A model generated the notes under the pieces. It searched no databases and was not told the DNA's origin. It worked only from the letters and a program-made list of their open reading frames with translations. From assembly GCF_027912535.1 (NCBI RefSeq), contig NZ_CP115465.1:2460001-2524000 (forward strand): a DNA stretch of 64,000 bases. The letters are read 5' to 3'. Positions 9,308 through 17,986 of this stretch are shown here, piece by piece (the first letter of the stretch is position 1; every line of letters begins with the position of its first letter). This DNA comes from Brevundimonas sp. NIBR11 (GTDB lineage Bacteria > Pseudomonadota > Alphaproteobacteria > Caulobacterales > Caulobacteraceae). The position numbers and the translations under genes were made by a program.

Positions 9308-9660
9308 CCAACGGCGTCCGCCCTGTCGGATCGGTCAGCGACCGACGCTCGGCCCAGCGCCGCGAGGCCGAACGCCGCGCCGGCTCCTCCAGCCGCGAAC
9401 TGGTCCCGATCGGCAAGGTCGTCGATGAGGCCCCCGACCCGGCAAGCCCTGCCGCCTTGCCCCCTCCTGCCGATATCAACCCTGCCGATCCGGCGGCGGC
9501 CTTTGCGGCCCAGATGTATGGCCAGACGGGCCAGCGCAAAGGCCTGAAGGGCGGCCCGCCTGTCATGGATGCCGCCCGCGCCAGCTACCTCGGGGCCGAA
9601 TATTCGGGCGAAAAGGACCGCCGTCCGCCCGCCGGACTGATCAAGAAGACGGAACTCTAG
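9304..9660 (+). CDS. Conserved small hydrophilic protein downstream of phaR
   Basis: This 118-aa protein has no recognised domain. It has an Arg-rich N-terminal third (DRRSAQRREAERRAG), a Pro/Ala-rich middle and a C-terminus with ASYLGAEYSGEKDRR. It has no signal peptide or membrane helix, so it is likely cytoplasmic. Its GTG overlaps the phaR TGA by 4 bases, so it is translationally coupled to phaR and may share a PHB-related role; this is inference from position only. Confidence 0.65.
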   Translation: MTNGVRPVGSVSDRRSAQRREAERRAGSSSRELVPIGKVVDEAPDPASPAALPPPADINPADPAAAFAAQMYGQTGQRKGLKGGPPVMDAARASYLGAEYSGEKDRRPPAGLIKKTEL

Positions 9661-9798
9661 CGACAGGAGAATTCTGGCCCGGCCCTTGCAGCCGTTCAGG
9701 CGACTTTCCGTTTTTCGGACGCCGCCATGACCCTCGCCTTCGCCGCCAAAGCCTTTGACGTGATCGTCGTGTCCTTGATCTTCGCAGCCCTGATCTAG

Positions 9799-9843
9799 GG
9801 CCTGACCCGGAAAAGTGTGAGCGGTTTCCGCCAAGGTCAGGCC
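9799..9843. repeat. Intergenic inverted repeat of alphaproteobacterial REP-like type
   Basis: A 9-base arm, GGCCTGACC at 9799-9807, is matched perfectly by GGTCAGGCC at 9835-9843. An inner pair, CGGAAA at 9808-9813 and TTTCCG at 9825-9830, continues the stem with a small bulge. The core resembles, from memory, a GGAAAAGTGTGA..GGTTTTCC repeat that is widespread between genes in alphaproteobacteria. It lies between two convergent genes, where it could act as a bidirectional terminator or mRNA stabiliser. Confidence 0.7.
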
Positions 9844-9850
9844 TCAGGAA

Positions 9851-10276
9851 TCAGCTACCGCCGCCGAAGTCCAGGTCCTTGCGGGCCGAGATGATGGTCA
9901 CGATGAACCCGGCCAGCACGTCCAGCATGACCATCGTCACGATCAGGAAGAAGGTCGAGGTCGCGAAGCCGCGGATCAGCAGGAACTCGACCAGGCAGAC
10001 CACGAACAGGATCATCGACAGGGCGTGATTGACGATCGCGACCTTCTGGCTTGACGTCGATTTCAGCAGTTCGAAGAACAACAGGATCAGCGACAGGAAC
10101 AGGATCAGGTCGCCGACCCCCACGTTCCAGCTGGCCCCCGACGTCATCGGGATCGAGAACATCGCCTGACGCAGGCTCTCGTCCGCCGCCGCCAGTCCGC
10201 CGCCGCCCAGACCGGACAGGACGACGATGTTGTACAAGACCACCGGAATGACCAGCAGGGGTATGGCGATCAGCAT
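9851..10276 (-). CDS. Small four-helix membrane protein
   Basis: This is a 141-aa hydrophobic protein with about four predicted transmembrane helices: LLVIPVVLYNIVVLSGL, LILFLSLILLFFELL, ALSMILFVVCLVEFLLI and FFLIVTMVMLDVLAGFIV. It ends in the hydrophilic tail ARKDLDFGGGS. I do not recognise the family. The ATG at 10276 is chosen because GAGAGACAG lies just upstream; a TTG at 10297 would extend it by 7 residues. It stands alone between the repeat at 9.8 kb and a glycosyltransferase. Confidence 0.75.
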   Translation of the reverse strand: MLIAIPLLVIPVVLYNIVVLSGLGGGGLAAADESLRQAMFSIPMTSGASWNVGVGDLILFLSLILLFFELLKSTSSQKVAIVNHALSMILFVVCLVEFLLIRGFATSTFFLIVTMVMLDVLAGFIVTIISARKDLDFGGGS

Positions 10277-10421
10277 CGTCTGTCTCTCGCGTTGCAACGG
10301 CGCAGCTTGTCAACGACGGATACTCCCGTTCGCTCCATACGGCTACGGCTGTCGCTTTTTTGGGGCGCTACCGCTCGCCGCGCGGCGGCTCACTGCTTGA
10401 GCGCGGCTTATCAGCAGGACG

Positions 10422-11153
10422 CTAGAACTCGCTGATCGCCCCCGGCCGCCGAGACCGGGTCTTCAGCCACATCACGCCCAGAAGGTCCGAGAACGAATTC
10501 TTCAGCCGCCCCCAGTTGGTATACTTGGACTGCCCCGTCTCCCGATGCCGATGGCCGATGGGAAGATAGCGGTTCTCGTACCCCTCGCGGATCACCAGCG
10601 CCGGCAGATAGCGGTGCACATGATCGAAATAGGGTAGCCGCAGGAAGATGTCGCGGCGGAAGGCCTTCAGCCCGCACCCCGTATCGTCGGCGTCGTCGCC
10701 CAGCAGCCGCTTGCGGATGCGGTTGGCCCAGCGCGAAGCCCACAGCTTGGCCTGCGAATCCTGGCGCTTCTGGCGCACCCCGCCGACGAGGGCGACCTGA
10801 GGCGGCGCGGCGATCAGCATGTCAGCCAGCTTTGGCGCATCCTCCGGCGGGTTCTGCCCATCCCCGTCCAGGGTCACCACGATCGCGCCGCGCGCCGCCA
10901 GCACGCCCGTGCGCACCGCCCGGCTCTGGCCGGCGTTGGTCGTGTGCGCCAGCACCCGTAGCGTCGGCAGTTCGGCCATCACGGCCTTCAGCTCGACCAG
11001 GGTCGTGTCCTTCGACGCGTCGTCGACGAAGATCATCTCATAGGCTCGCCCGCCGAAGGCCGCCGCGATCTCGCGCGCCAGGGGCACGGCTGCGCCGGAC
11101 TCATTGTGCACCGGCACGACGATGGAGATGTCTGGGGCTTCGACGCTCTGCAT
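10422..11153 (-). CDS. Glycosyltransferase family 2, polyprenyl-phosphate sugar type
   Basis: This 243-aa GT-A enzyme resembles dolichyl/undecaprenyl-phosphate sugar transferases. Motifs are ISIVVPVHNESGAAVPL at the start, IFVDDASKDTT, the donor/metal motif TLDGDGQNPPED and the late RHRETGQSKYTNWGRLK. There is no C-terminal membrane domain. It is divergent, with only 65 bases between starts, from a GT39 membrane transferase that uses polyprenyl-phosphate sugars, so this enzyme probably makes that donor. The exact sugar cannot be read from sequence. Confidence 0.88.
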   Translation of the reverse strand: MQSVEAPDISIVVPVHNESGAAVPLAREIAAAFGGRAYEMIFVDDASKDTTLVELKAVMAELPTLRVLAHTTNAGQSRAVRTGVLAARGAIVVTLDGDGQNPPEDAPKLADMLIAAPPQVALVGGVRQKRQDSQAKLWASRWANRIRKRLLGDDADDTGCGLKAFRRDIFLRLPYFDHVHRYLPALVIREGYENRYLPIGHRHRETGQSKYTNWGRLKNSFSDLLGVMWLKTRSRRPGAISEF

Positions 11154-11218
11154 CCTCGCTCTCTAGCTCATATTTCGACCGGCTCGCAGCCCCGTTCATG
11201 TTCGTGTAGCTAGGACGG

Positions 11219-12919
11219 ATGACGCGCCCGAACCTGGATCGCCACATCGCCGGCTGGCGCGGCCCTCTGCTGGCGGCGCTCGTCGCCCTCATCGCCGGCC
11301 TGCCCGGCCTTCTTCTCCTGCCGCCGCTGGACCGCGACGAAAGCCGCTACGCTCAGGCCACGTCTCAGATGCTGGAGAGCGGCGACTACGTCGACATCCG
11401 ATTCCAGGACGACCCGCGCTGGAAGAAGCCCGTCGGCATCTACTGGATGCAGGCCGCGGCCGTGGGCCTGACGTCCAAAGTCGAGAACCGCGACATCGCC
11501 CCCTACCGCATTCCGTCCCTGATCGGCGCCATGCTGGCCGCATGGGCCTGCGCCTGGGCCGGAGCGGCCCTGTTCGGCGCGCGGGCGGGCTTCCTCGGCG
11601 GGGCCATGCTGGGCGCGACCTTCCTGCTCTCGTCCGAGGCCGGGATCGCCAAGACCGACGCCATGCTGTGCGGTTCGGTCACCCTGGCCATGGCCGGTCT
11701 GGCGCGGCTCTACATGGCGTCCCGCGTCGCCCCCCTGATCAAAGGCGACCCAACCCAGCGGCCTTGGAAGCTGATGTTCTGGATCGGTCTGGGTCTCTCC
11801 ATCCTGATCAAGGGGCCCATCGGCCTCCTTGTCGTCGTTCCCGCCCTGATCATGCTCTGCCTCTGGGATCGCCAGTGGGCCTGGCTGAAGCGGCTGGGAT
11901 GGGGCTGGGGTCTGCCCCTGCTGATCCTGATCGTCGGTCCCTGGGCCATCGCCGTCACCATCGCCACCGACGGCGGCTTCTGGCGCGAGGCCCTCGGCAA
12001 CGACCTTGGGAACAAGGTCACCGGCGCGGACGAAAGCCACGGCGGCTTCATCGGCATGTACGCCGTGATCTCCCCCCTCCTCCTCTTCCCCGCCACCCTG
12101 ATGCTGCCCGCCGCCCTCTCGACGGGCTGGAGCCGACGCGCCGAGCCCGCGATCCGCTTCCTCGTCTGCTGGTTGGTCCCCTGCTGGCTGATCTTCGAGC
12201 TCGCCCCGACCAAGCTGGCCCACTACACCCTTCCCACCTTCGGGGCGATCGCCCTTCTGATGGCCGCCGCACTGACCCAGCCGATCGGCAGGATCTCGCG
12301 CTGGGCCGGCGCGGGCCTGGCCGTCTTCGCCGCCGTCCTGATCAGCGGCATCACCGTCTACGGCCTGACCGCCTTCGGCACCTCGACGGCCCAGACCTGG
12401 GCCACGATCACCGTCGTCTGCGCCGCCATGGCCGCCCTGATCGGCGGGTTCCTGCTGCTCAATCGCGCGGCCGTCACCGGCGTCCTGATCGCGCTCGGCT
12501 TCGGCATCGTCGCCCACGCGGCCCTGGCCGGAACCATCCGCCAACTGCGCCCCCTCTCCATCGCCCCGCGTCTGGAGAAGATGCTGGAGAAGAACGGCCT
12601 GTCGCCTCGTCAGGGCCTGACCCCGGGCCCGGTCGCCATCACCACCTTCCATGAACCCAGCTTCGTCTTCGTCACCGGCCGCGACACCCAGCTGACCGAC
12701 GCCGCCGGAGCCGCCCAGGCCCTCGTCGAAGGCCGTCCCGCCATCGTCGAGGCCGGAGACGACGAGGCCTTCCGTCAGGCCACGGCCGCGACGGGCGTTC
12801 CCGGCCGCGCCGTCGGCGTCGTCACCGGCCACAACTACTCCAGCGGCGACGACGTCCGCCTGACCGTCTACGCCCCGCCGGACGCCTCCACGCCGCCCGA
12901 GACGGAGCCACGCCGTTGA
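11219..12919 (+). CDS. ArnT-like family 39 glycosyltransferase
   Basis: This 566-aa polytopic GT-C membrane protein has the ArnT/PMT signature PPLDRDESRYAQAT near residue 36, with the catalytic Asp/Glu pair facing the periplasm, then FQDDPRWKKPVGIYW. About a dozen hydrophobic helices follow, and a soluble C-terminal domain begins near residue 450. Such enzymes move sugars from undecaprenyl phosphate to lipid A or other surface acceptors. The neighbouring GT2 is the likely donor-forming partner. The stop overlaps the next gene's TTG start. Confidence 0.87.
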   Translation: MTRPNLDRHIAGWRGPLLAALVALIAGLPGLLLLPPLDRDESRYAQATSQMLESGDYVDIRFQDDPRWKKPVGIYWMQAAAVGLTSKVENRDIAPYRIPSLIGAMLAAWACAWAGAALFGARAGFLGGAMLGATFLLSSEAGIAKTDAMLCGSVTLAMAGLARLYMASRVAPLIKGDPTQRPWKLMFWIGLGLSILIKGPIGLLVVVPALIMLCLWDRQWAWLKRLGWGWGLPLLILIVGPWAIAVTIATDGGFWREALGNDLGNKVTGADESHGGFIGMYAVISPLLLFPATLMLPAALSTGWSRRAEPAIRFLVCWLVPCWLIFELAPTKLAHYTLPTFGAIALLMAAALTQPIGRISRWAGAGLAVFAAVLISGITVYGLTAFGTSTAQTWATITVVCAAMAALIGGFLLLNRAAVTGVLIALGFGIVAHAALAGTIRQLRPLSIAPRLEKMLEKNGLSPRQGLTPGPVAITTFHEPSFVFVTGRDTQLTDAAGAAQALVEGRPAIVEAGDDEAFRQATAATGVPGRAVGVVTGHNYSSGDDVRLTVYAPPDASTPPETEPRR

Positions 12920-13833
12920 GCCCGCGCCCGATCCAGATCGTCGAAGTCGGCCCCCGCGACGGCCTGCAGAACGAGAAGGCGATCCTCGACCCCGCCACCC
13001 GCGCCGACCTGACCCTGCGCCTCGAACACGCCGGCGCCCGCCGCATCGAGGCCGTCAGCTTCGTCCATCCGAAACTGGTCCCCCAGATGGCCGGCGCCGA
13101 AGAGGTCATGGCCGCCCTGCCCCCGGCCGAGGGCCGCAGCCGCATCGGCCTCGTCCTCAACGCCAAGGGCTATGAGCGCGCCATCGCCACCCAGGTGAAC
13201 GAGGTCAACGTCTCCGTCGCCGCCACCGACGGCTTTGGCCTGAAGAATCAGGGCCTCGACGTCGCGGGCCAGCAGGCCATGCTCCAGGAGATCGTCGGCC
13301 GCCGTCACAATGCCGCGCCCGGCGACGCCGCGCCCTCCCTCTCGGTCACCATCTCCTGCGTCTGGGGCTGCCCCTTCGACGGCGAGGTCTCCGTCGATCA
13401 AGTCGCCGACATCGTCGGTCGGATCGCCACTCTCGGCGTGCAGGAGATCGCTCTGGCCGACACCATCGGCGTCGGCGATCCCTGGAGCGTGACCAAAAAG
13501 GTCGAGGCCGCCCGGAAGGCCGCGCCGAACGCTGCCCTTCGCCTGCATTTCCACGACACCCGCAACTCCGGCGTCGCCAACGCCTATGCGGGCGTCGAGG
13601 CGGGGGTCGATATTCTCGACGCCTCCGTCGGCGGTATCGGCGGCTGCCCCTTCGCCCCCGGCGCCACTGGCAACGTCGCGACCGAGGATCTGGTCTACAT
13701 GCTGGAGCGCGCCGGCTATTCCACCGGCTACGACCTCGACGCCCTGATCGAGACCGCCCGCTGGATCGGCGAAAAGATCGGCCGCCCTGCCCCCAGTGCT
13801 CTCAGCCGCGCCGGCGGCTGGCCGAAGATCTAG
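12916..13833 (+). CDS. Hydroxymethylglutaryl-CoA lyase
   Basis: This enzyme cleaves HMG-CoA to acetyl-CoA and acetoacetate, the last step of leucine breakdown. The 305-aa TIM barrel has VEVGPRDGLQNEK (metal and substrate Asp/Arg) at the N-terminus, HFHDTRNSGVANAY with metal His residues, and the catalytic cysteine loop GGIGGCPFAPGATGNVATED. The TTG start at 12916 overlaps the preceding TGA as TTGA. No other leucine-catabolic gene is next to it, so the pairing with a glycosyltransferase looks fortuitous. Confidence 0.93.
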   Translation: MSPRPIQIVEVGPRDGLQNEKAILDPATRADLTLRLEHAGARRIEAVSFVHPKLVPQMAGAEEVMAALPPAEGRSRIGLVLNAKGYERAIATQVNEVNVSVAATDGFGLKNQGLDVAGQQAMLQEIVGRRHNAAPGDAAPSLSVTISCVWGCPFDGEVSVDQVADIVGRIATLGVQEIALADTIGVGDPWSVTKKVEAARKAAPNAALRLHFHDTRNSGVANAYAGVEAGVDILDASVGGIGGCPFAPGATGNVATEDLVYMLERAGYSTGYDLDALIETARWIGEKIGRPAPSALSRAGGWPKI

Positions 13834-13836
13834 GGC

Positions 13837-14709
13837 TCAGCTCCAGCGCTTCGGCGGCTTGCGCGCGGCGACCACGTCGCAGATTTCCAGCGTGGTCATG
13901 CCTTCCGCCGAGACAGGCGTCATGACCCCGTCGTAGCCCAGACGCCAGAACTGGAAGTCCATGGCGGCCAGCCATTCGACGAACTCGGGCACGGAGGTGC
14001 GCGACGCCATCTGGATCACGCTCCACTCCATGACGACGACGATGTCGGGGTGGGCCTTCAGGATGGCCTCCGCCCCGCGCAGGATGAAGGGCTCGGTCCC
14101 CTCGGCGTCGATGCGGATCATGTCGACGCGGCCGCAGTCCAGGTCGTCCAGCCGCACCGCCTCGACCGTGATGGTCTGGCCATCGTCATAGGGCACGTGC
14201 GACCAGATGCTGACGAAGCCGCCGCCCGAGTTCCGGCGCGAGGTGACGAAGGTGACCTCTCCCGGCGCATCCATCGCCGCCTTGCCGATCAGGCGGATGC
14301 GCTCCTGCACGCTGTTGATGCGCGCCGACCGCTCGATCAGCCCCACCATCCGGGGATTGGCCTCCAGCGCGGTGACCAGGCCGCCGGCCCCGACCCGCAG
14401 GGCCATGTTGATCGTGTAGTAGCCGATGTTGGCCCCCACCTCGACGACCCTGGCGCCCGGAGCCAGCAACGACAGCACCGCCTCGTGCAGCCCCCGCTCC
14501 CAATTGCCGTGAGCGATGACGTTGGCGCTGACATGCTCGTCCAGCGGATCCACATACAGCAGGGCCCCGGCGTTCAACCGCACGAGGGCCAGTTCCTGGC
14601 CGAGATAGAAATACCGCTGCATCGGCTCCGGCGTCGCCGCGATGGGGGACAGGCCCCACGCCTGACGCAGCGCGCGCGTCGACCGCGCCATCCGCTTCAT
14701 CCAACTCAT
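13837..14709 (-). CDS. FkbM-family methyltransferase
   Basis: This 290-aa protein has a class I SAM fold of the FkbM type. The SAM loop is VVEVGANIGYYTINMA; acidic positions are ALEANPRM and the family-typical DMIRIDAEGTEPFILRGA. FkbM enzymes O-methylate sugars or small molecules, often in surface glycans. The ATG at 14709 is preferred; a second ATG at 14700 gives MKRMARS. It lies 32 bases downstream of putA on the same strand but shares no obvious function with it. Confidence 0.85.
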   Translation of the reverse strand: MSWMKRMARSTRALRQAWGLSPIAATPEPMQRYFYLGQELALVRLNAGALLYVDPLDEHVSANVIAHGNWERGLHEAVLSLLAPGARVVEVGANIGYYTINMALRVGAGGLVTALEANPRMVGLIERSARINSVQERIRLIGKAAMDAPGEVTFVTSRRNSGGGFVSIWSHVPYDDGQTITVEAVRLDDLDCGRVDMIRIDAEGTEPFILRGAEAILKAHPDIVVVMEWSVIQMASRTSVPEFVEWLAAMDFQFWRLGYDGVMTPVSAEGMTTLEICDVVAARKPPKRWS

Positions 14710-14741
14710 CGGCCAGCCAACACTCTCACGCTCGCCGACCG

Positions 14742-17700
14742 CTACAGGTTCAAGAGCGCCGGGTCGCCGCCTTGCGCCGAAATATTGTTCGAAATCGCCC
14801 TTTCCGACGCATAGCGGATCAGGCTGTTCGGCCCGCCCGCCTTGGGACCTGTGCCCGACAGACCCTCGCCGCCGAACGGCTGCACGCCCACCACCGCGCC
14901 CGTGACGCCCCGATTGATGTAGACGTTGCCGGCCGGGACCAGTTCGATCACCTCCTCGGCGAAGGCCTCGATGCGCGAGTGGACGCCCAGCGTCAGGCCG
15001 TAGCCCCGCGCCGCCAGCTTGCCCGCCACCGTCTTCAGGTCCTTGGGGTCGTAGCGATAGACGTGCAGGATCGGGCCGAAGACCTCCCGTTCCAGATAGT
15101 CCGGCGTCGGGATCTCGGCGATGGTCGGGGCGAACAGGTCGCCGCGTTCCGAGCCGTCGGGCATCATGGCCCGGGCCACGATCTTCGCGTCCTTCTGCAG
15201 GCGCAGGACGTGGGCCTCCAGGTTCTGGCGGCTCTCCGGGTCGATCACCGGCCCAATGTCCGACGCCGGGTCTGACGGGTCGCCCAGCACCTGAGCCGCC
15301 AGGGCGCCCTTCAACCCCTCGATCAGGCTGTCGGCCGAATCCTTGGGCGCATACAGCACCCGCAGGGCCGAGCATCGCTGACCGGCCGAGCCGAAGGCTG
15401 AGAGGATCACGTCGTCGATGACCTGCTCCCGCAGGGCCGTCGTATCCACGAACATCCCGTTCAGCCCACCCGTCTCGGCGATGAAGGGGATGATGGCGCC
15501 CGGACGCGCGGCGATGGAGCGGTTGATCGCCGCCGCCGTATCCGTCCCGCCGGTGAAGGCCACGCCGTCCACACCCGGATGCGACACCAGGGCCGCGCCC
15601 ACCGTCTCGCCGCGCCCGGGGACCAGAGCCAGCAGGTCGGGGTTCAGTCCCGCCTTGTGATAGAGGCGCACGGCCTCCGCCGCGATCAGCGGCGTCTGCT
15701 CCGCCGGCTTGGCCAGCACCGCATTGCCGGCCGCCAGCGCCGCCGCGACCTGACCCGTGAAGATGGCCAGGGGGAAGTTCCACGGGCTGATGCAGGCGAA
15801 CACGCCGCGCCCGTGCAGCACCAACCGGTTCGTCTCGCCCACCGGCCCGTTCAGTGTCTGCGGCCCGCCGAAATCCTTCTCGGCCAGCATGGCGTAGTAG
15901 CGGCAGAAGTCGGCGGCCTCCCGCACCTCGGCCACGCCGTCGTTCAGCGTCTTGCCGGCTTCTCGCGACAGCAGCGCCACCAACCGGTCCATGTCGGCTT
16001 CCAGCGCATCGGCCATAGCCCGAAGCACCGGCGCCCGGCGCGACCCACCCGCCCGGTCCCAGGCGATCTGGGCCCTGGCCGCCGCATCGGCCGCATTGTC
16101 GATGTCCTGGGTCGAGGCCTCGGACACATGGCCCAGCACCTGGGTCCGGTCATAGGGGTTGGTGACGTCCTGGGCGTTCGTCCCGGCCATCAGCTTGCCG
16201 CCGACGATGGGGCCGGCGGTCAGCTTTTCCGCATCGACCTTCTGCAGGGCCGCAGCGTGCCGTTCGCGGTCGACCTTCTGCGAATAGTCGCGGCCGAGCG
16301 AGTTCTGGCGGTCCATGTACATGTCCTTGGGCGTGGGAATCTTGGCGTGACGGTCGGGGTGAGCCTCGACCGAGGCGATGGGGTCGGCGGCGACGGCGGA
16401 GGCGGGCACCCGCTCATCCAGCAGGGCGTGGACGAACGACGAGTTGGCTCCGTTCTCCAGCAGGCGGCGCACCAGATAGGGCAGCAGGTCCTCATGCCCG
16501 CCGACGGGCGCATAGGCGCGCACCGTCATGGCGCCGAAGGTCTCTGCCGCCGCCTCGTAGAGGGCCTCGCCCATGCCGTGCAGGCGCTGGAACTCGATCT
16601 TGACCCCGGCGTCCTTGGCCATCCGATGCACGGCGGCCAGGGAGTGGGCGTTGTGGGTGGCGAACTGGGCGTACAGATGCGGCGCCGCATCGATCATGGC
16701 CCGCGCGCAGACCAGGTAGTTCAGGTCGGTCGACGCCTTGGTCGTGAACACCGGATAGTCGGTCCGGCCCATGACCTGGGCGCGCTTGATCTCGGTGTCC
16801 CAGTAGGCGCCCTTGACCAGACGGACCATAAGCCGCCGGTTCGCGCTCTTGGCCAACTGGGCGATCCGCGCGATCGCCTCGGGCGCCCGCTTCTGATAGG
16901 CCTGAACCGCCAGACCCAGCCCCTGCCAGTTCCCCAGCTCCGGCTCGCGCGCCAGCCGGTCCAGCAGCTTCAGCGACAGGGCCAGACGGTCCGCCTCTTC
17001 GGCGTCCATGGTGAAGTTGATGTCGGCGCGGGCCGCGATCAGGGCCAGCCGCTTGATGCGCGGATAGAGCTCGTCCCAGACCCGGCCTTCGTGGGTCGCC
17101 TCATAGCGGGGCGACAGGGCCGACAGCTTGACCGAGACGCCGTGGCCGACCTCGGGCCCCTGCCCCTTGGCCGTCTTGCCCACGGCCGTGATGGCGTCGG
17201 CGTAGATCCGCTCATAGCGTTCGGCGTCGGCGGCGGTGCGCGCGCCCTCGCCCAGCATGTCGAAGCTGCACAGCCAGTCCTCGCGGTTGGCGCGCTTCAG
17301 AGCCGATTCGATCGTCCGCCCGACCACGAACTGCTCGCCCATGATGCGCACGGCGGCGGCCACGGCCTGGCGGATCACCGGCTCGCCCAGACGCCCCGCG
17401 ACGCGGGTCAGGAAGCCCGGCAGGTCGGTCTTGGCCTGTTCGTCGGCGTCCACCAGCTTGCCCGTCAGCATCAGCCCCCAGGTCGAGGCATTGACGAACA
17501 GGCTGTCGGATTGCCCCAGATGGCTGGCCCAGTCCGCCGAGCCGATCTTTTCGGCGATCAGCCGGTCGCGCGTATCCTCGTCCGGCGTCCTCAGCAGGGC
17601 CTCGGCCAGACACATCAGGGCCAGACCCTCGCGGGTGCCGAGCGAAAATTCCTGCAGGAAGCTTTCGACCACCCCCTGTTTCTTCTGGCTCTTCCTGGCG

Positions 17701-17879
17701 TGTTCGACCAGGCGGACGGCCTCGTCCACCACGGCCTGACGGGCGGCGGCGTCCAGCGGAGAGGCGGCCAGCAAGGCCCGGACGGTCGAGGGTTCGTCGG
17801 CGAACTTGCCCTGATCCAGCGTGTCCCAATCCTGAGAGAGGGCGACCGGCGGCGTGACGTGTGCGTTCATGGCGCGCAC
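14742..17879 (-). CDS. putA: Bifunctional proline dehydrogenase / glutamate-semialdehyde dehydrogenase
   Basis: PutA oxidises proline to glutamate in two FAD- and NAD-dependent steps at the membrane periphery. It has 1045 aa. The PRODH barrel (about 130-450) contains RLVKGAYWDTEIKRAQ and the flavin-site YAPVGGHEDLLPYLVRRLLE. The aldehyde dehydrogenase half (about 560-1020) contains GNAVLAKPAEQTPL, the Glu in IAETGGLNG and the nucleophile in SAGQRCSALR. There is no N-terminal ribbon-helix-helix, so it should not autoregulate like E. coli PutA. GGAAGGG lies 5 bases before the GTG at 17879, which favours it over the ATG at 17870. Confidence 0.96.
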   Translation of the reverse strand: MRAMNAHVTPPVALSQDWDTLDQGKFADEPSTVRALLAASPLDAAARQAVVDEAVRLVEHARKSQKKQGVVESFLQEFSLGTREGLALMCLAEALLRTPDEDTRDRLIAEKIGSADWASHLGQSDSLFVNASTWGLMLTGKLVDADEQAKTDLPGFLTRVAGRLGEPVIRQAVAAAVRIMGEQFVVGRTIESALKRANREDWLCSFDMLGEGARTAADAERYERIYADAITAVGKTAKGQGPEVGHGVSVKLSALSPRYEATHEGRVWDELYPRIKRLALIAARADINFTMDAEEADRLALSLKLLDRLAREPELGNWQGLGLAVQAYQKRAPEAIARIAQLAKSANRRLMVRLVKGAYWDTEIKRAQVMGRTDYPVFTTKASTDLNYLVCARAMIDAAPHLYAQFATHNAHSLAAVHRMAKDAGVKIEFQRLHGMGEALYEAAAETFGAMTVRAYAPVGGHEDLLPYLVRRLLENGANSSFVHALLDERVPASAVAADPIASVEAHPDRHAKIPTPKDMYMDRQNSLGRDYSQKVDRERHAAALQKVDAEKLTAGPIVGGKLMAGTNAQDVTNPYDRTQVLGHVSEASTQDIDNAADAAARAQIAWDRAGGSRRAPVLRAMADALEADMDRLVALLSREAGKTLNDGVAEVREAADFCRYYAMLAEKDFGGPQTLNGPVGETNRLVLHGRGVFACISPWNFPLAIFTGQVAAALAAGNAVLAKPAEQTPLIAAEAVRLYHKAGLNPDLLALVPGRGETVGAALVSHPGVDGVAFTGGTDTAAAINRSIAARPGAIIPFIAETGGLNGMFVDTTALREQVIDDVILSAFGSAGQRCSALRVLYAPKDSADSLIEGLKGALAAQVLGDPSDPASDIGPVIDPESRQNLEAHVLRLQKDAKIVARAMMPDGSERGDLFAPTIAEIPTPDYLEREVFGPILHVYRYDPKDLKTVAGKLAARGYGLTLGVHSRIEAFAEEVIELVPAGNVYINRGVTGAVVGVQPFGGEGLSGTGPKAGGPNSLIRYASERAISNNISAQGGDPALLNL

Positions 17880-17986
17880 ATAGACCCTTCCGCGACGGAA
17901 CGGGAGGGGTCCGCGACATCTCGCATTCCTCGAAACAAGGCGCTAATGCTCATCGCCCCGCCACGGTGAGAGCCCGCCGCCCACAC

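Noticed and set aside
9727-9798. A 23-codon hydrophobic reading frame (MTLAFAAKAFDVIVVSLIFA..)
   Set aside because: No ribosome site, very short, and it ends at the base of the inverted repeat; could be chance. Worth only a peptide check.
15579-17969. 796-codon open frame on the plus strand opposite putA
   Set aside because: Shadow of the putA coding pattern in GC-rich DNA; residues are low-complexity Arg/Gly/His/Gln and the minus-strand product is a clear PutA.
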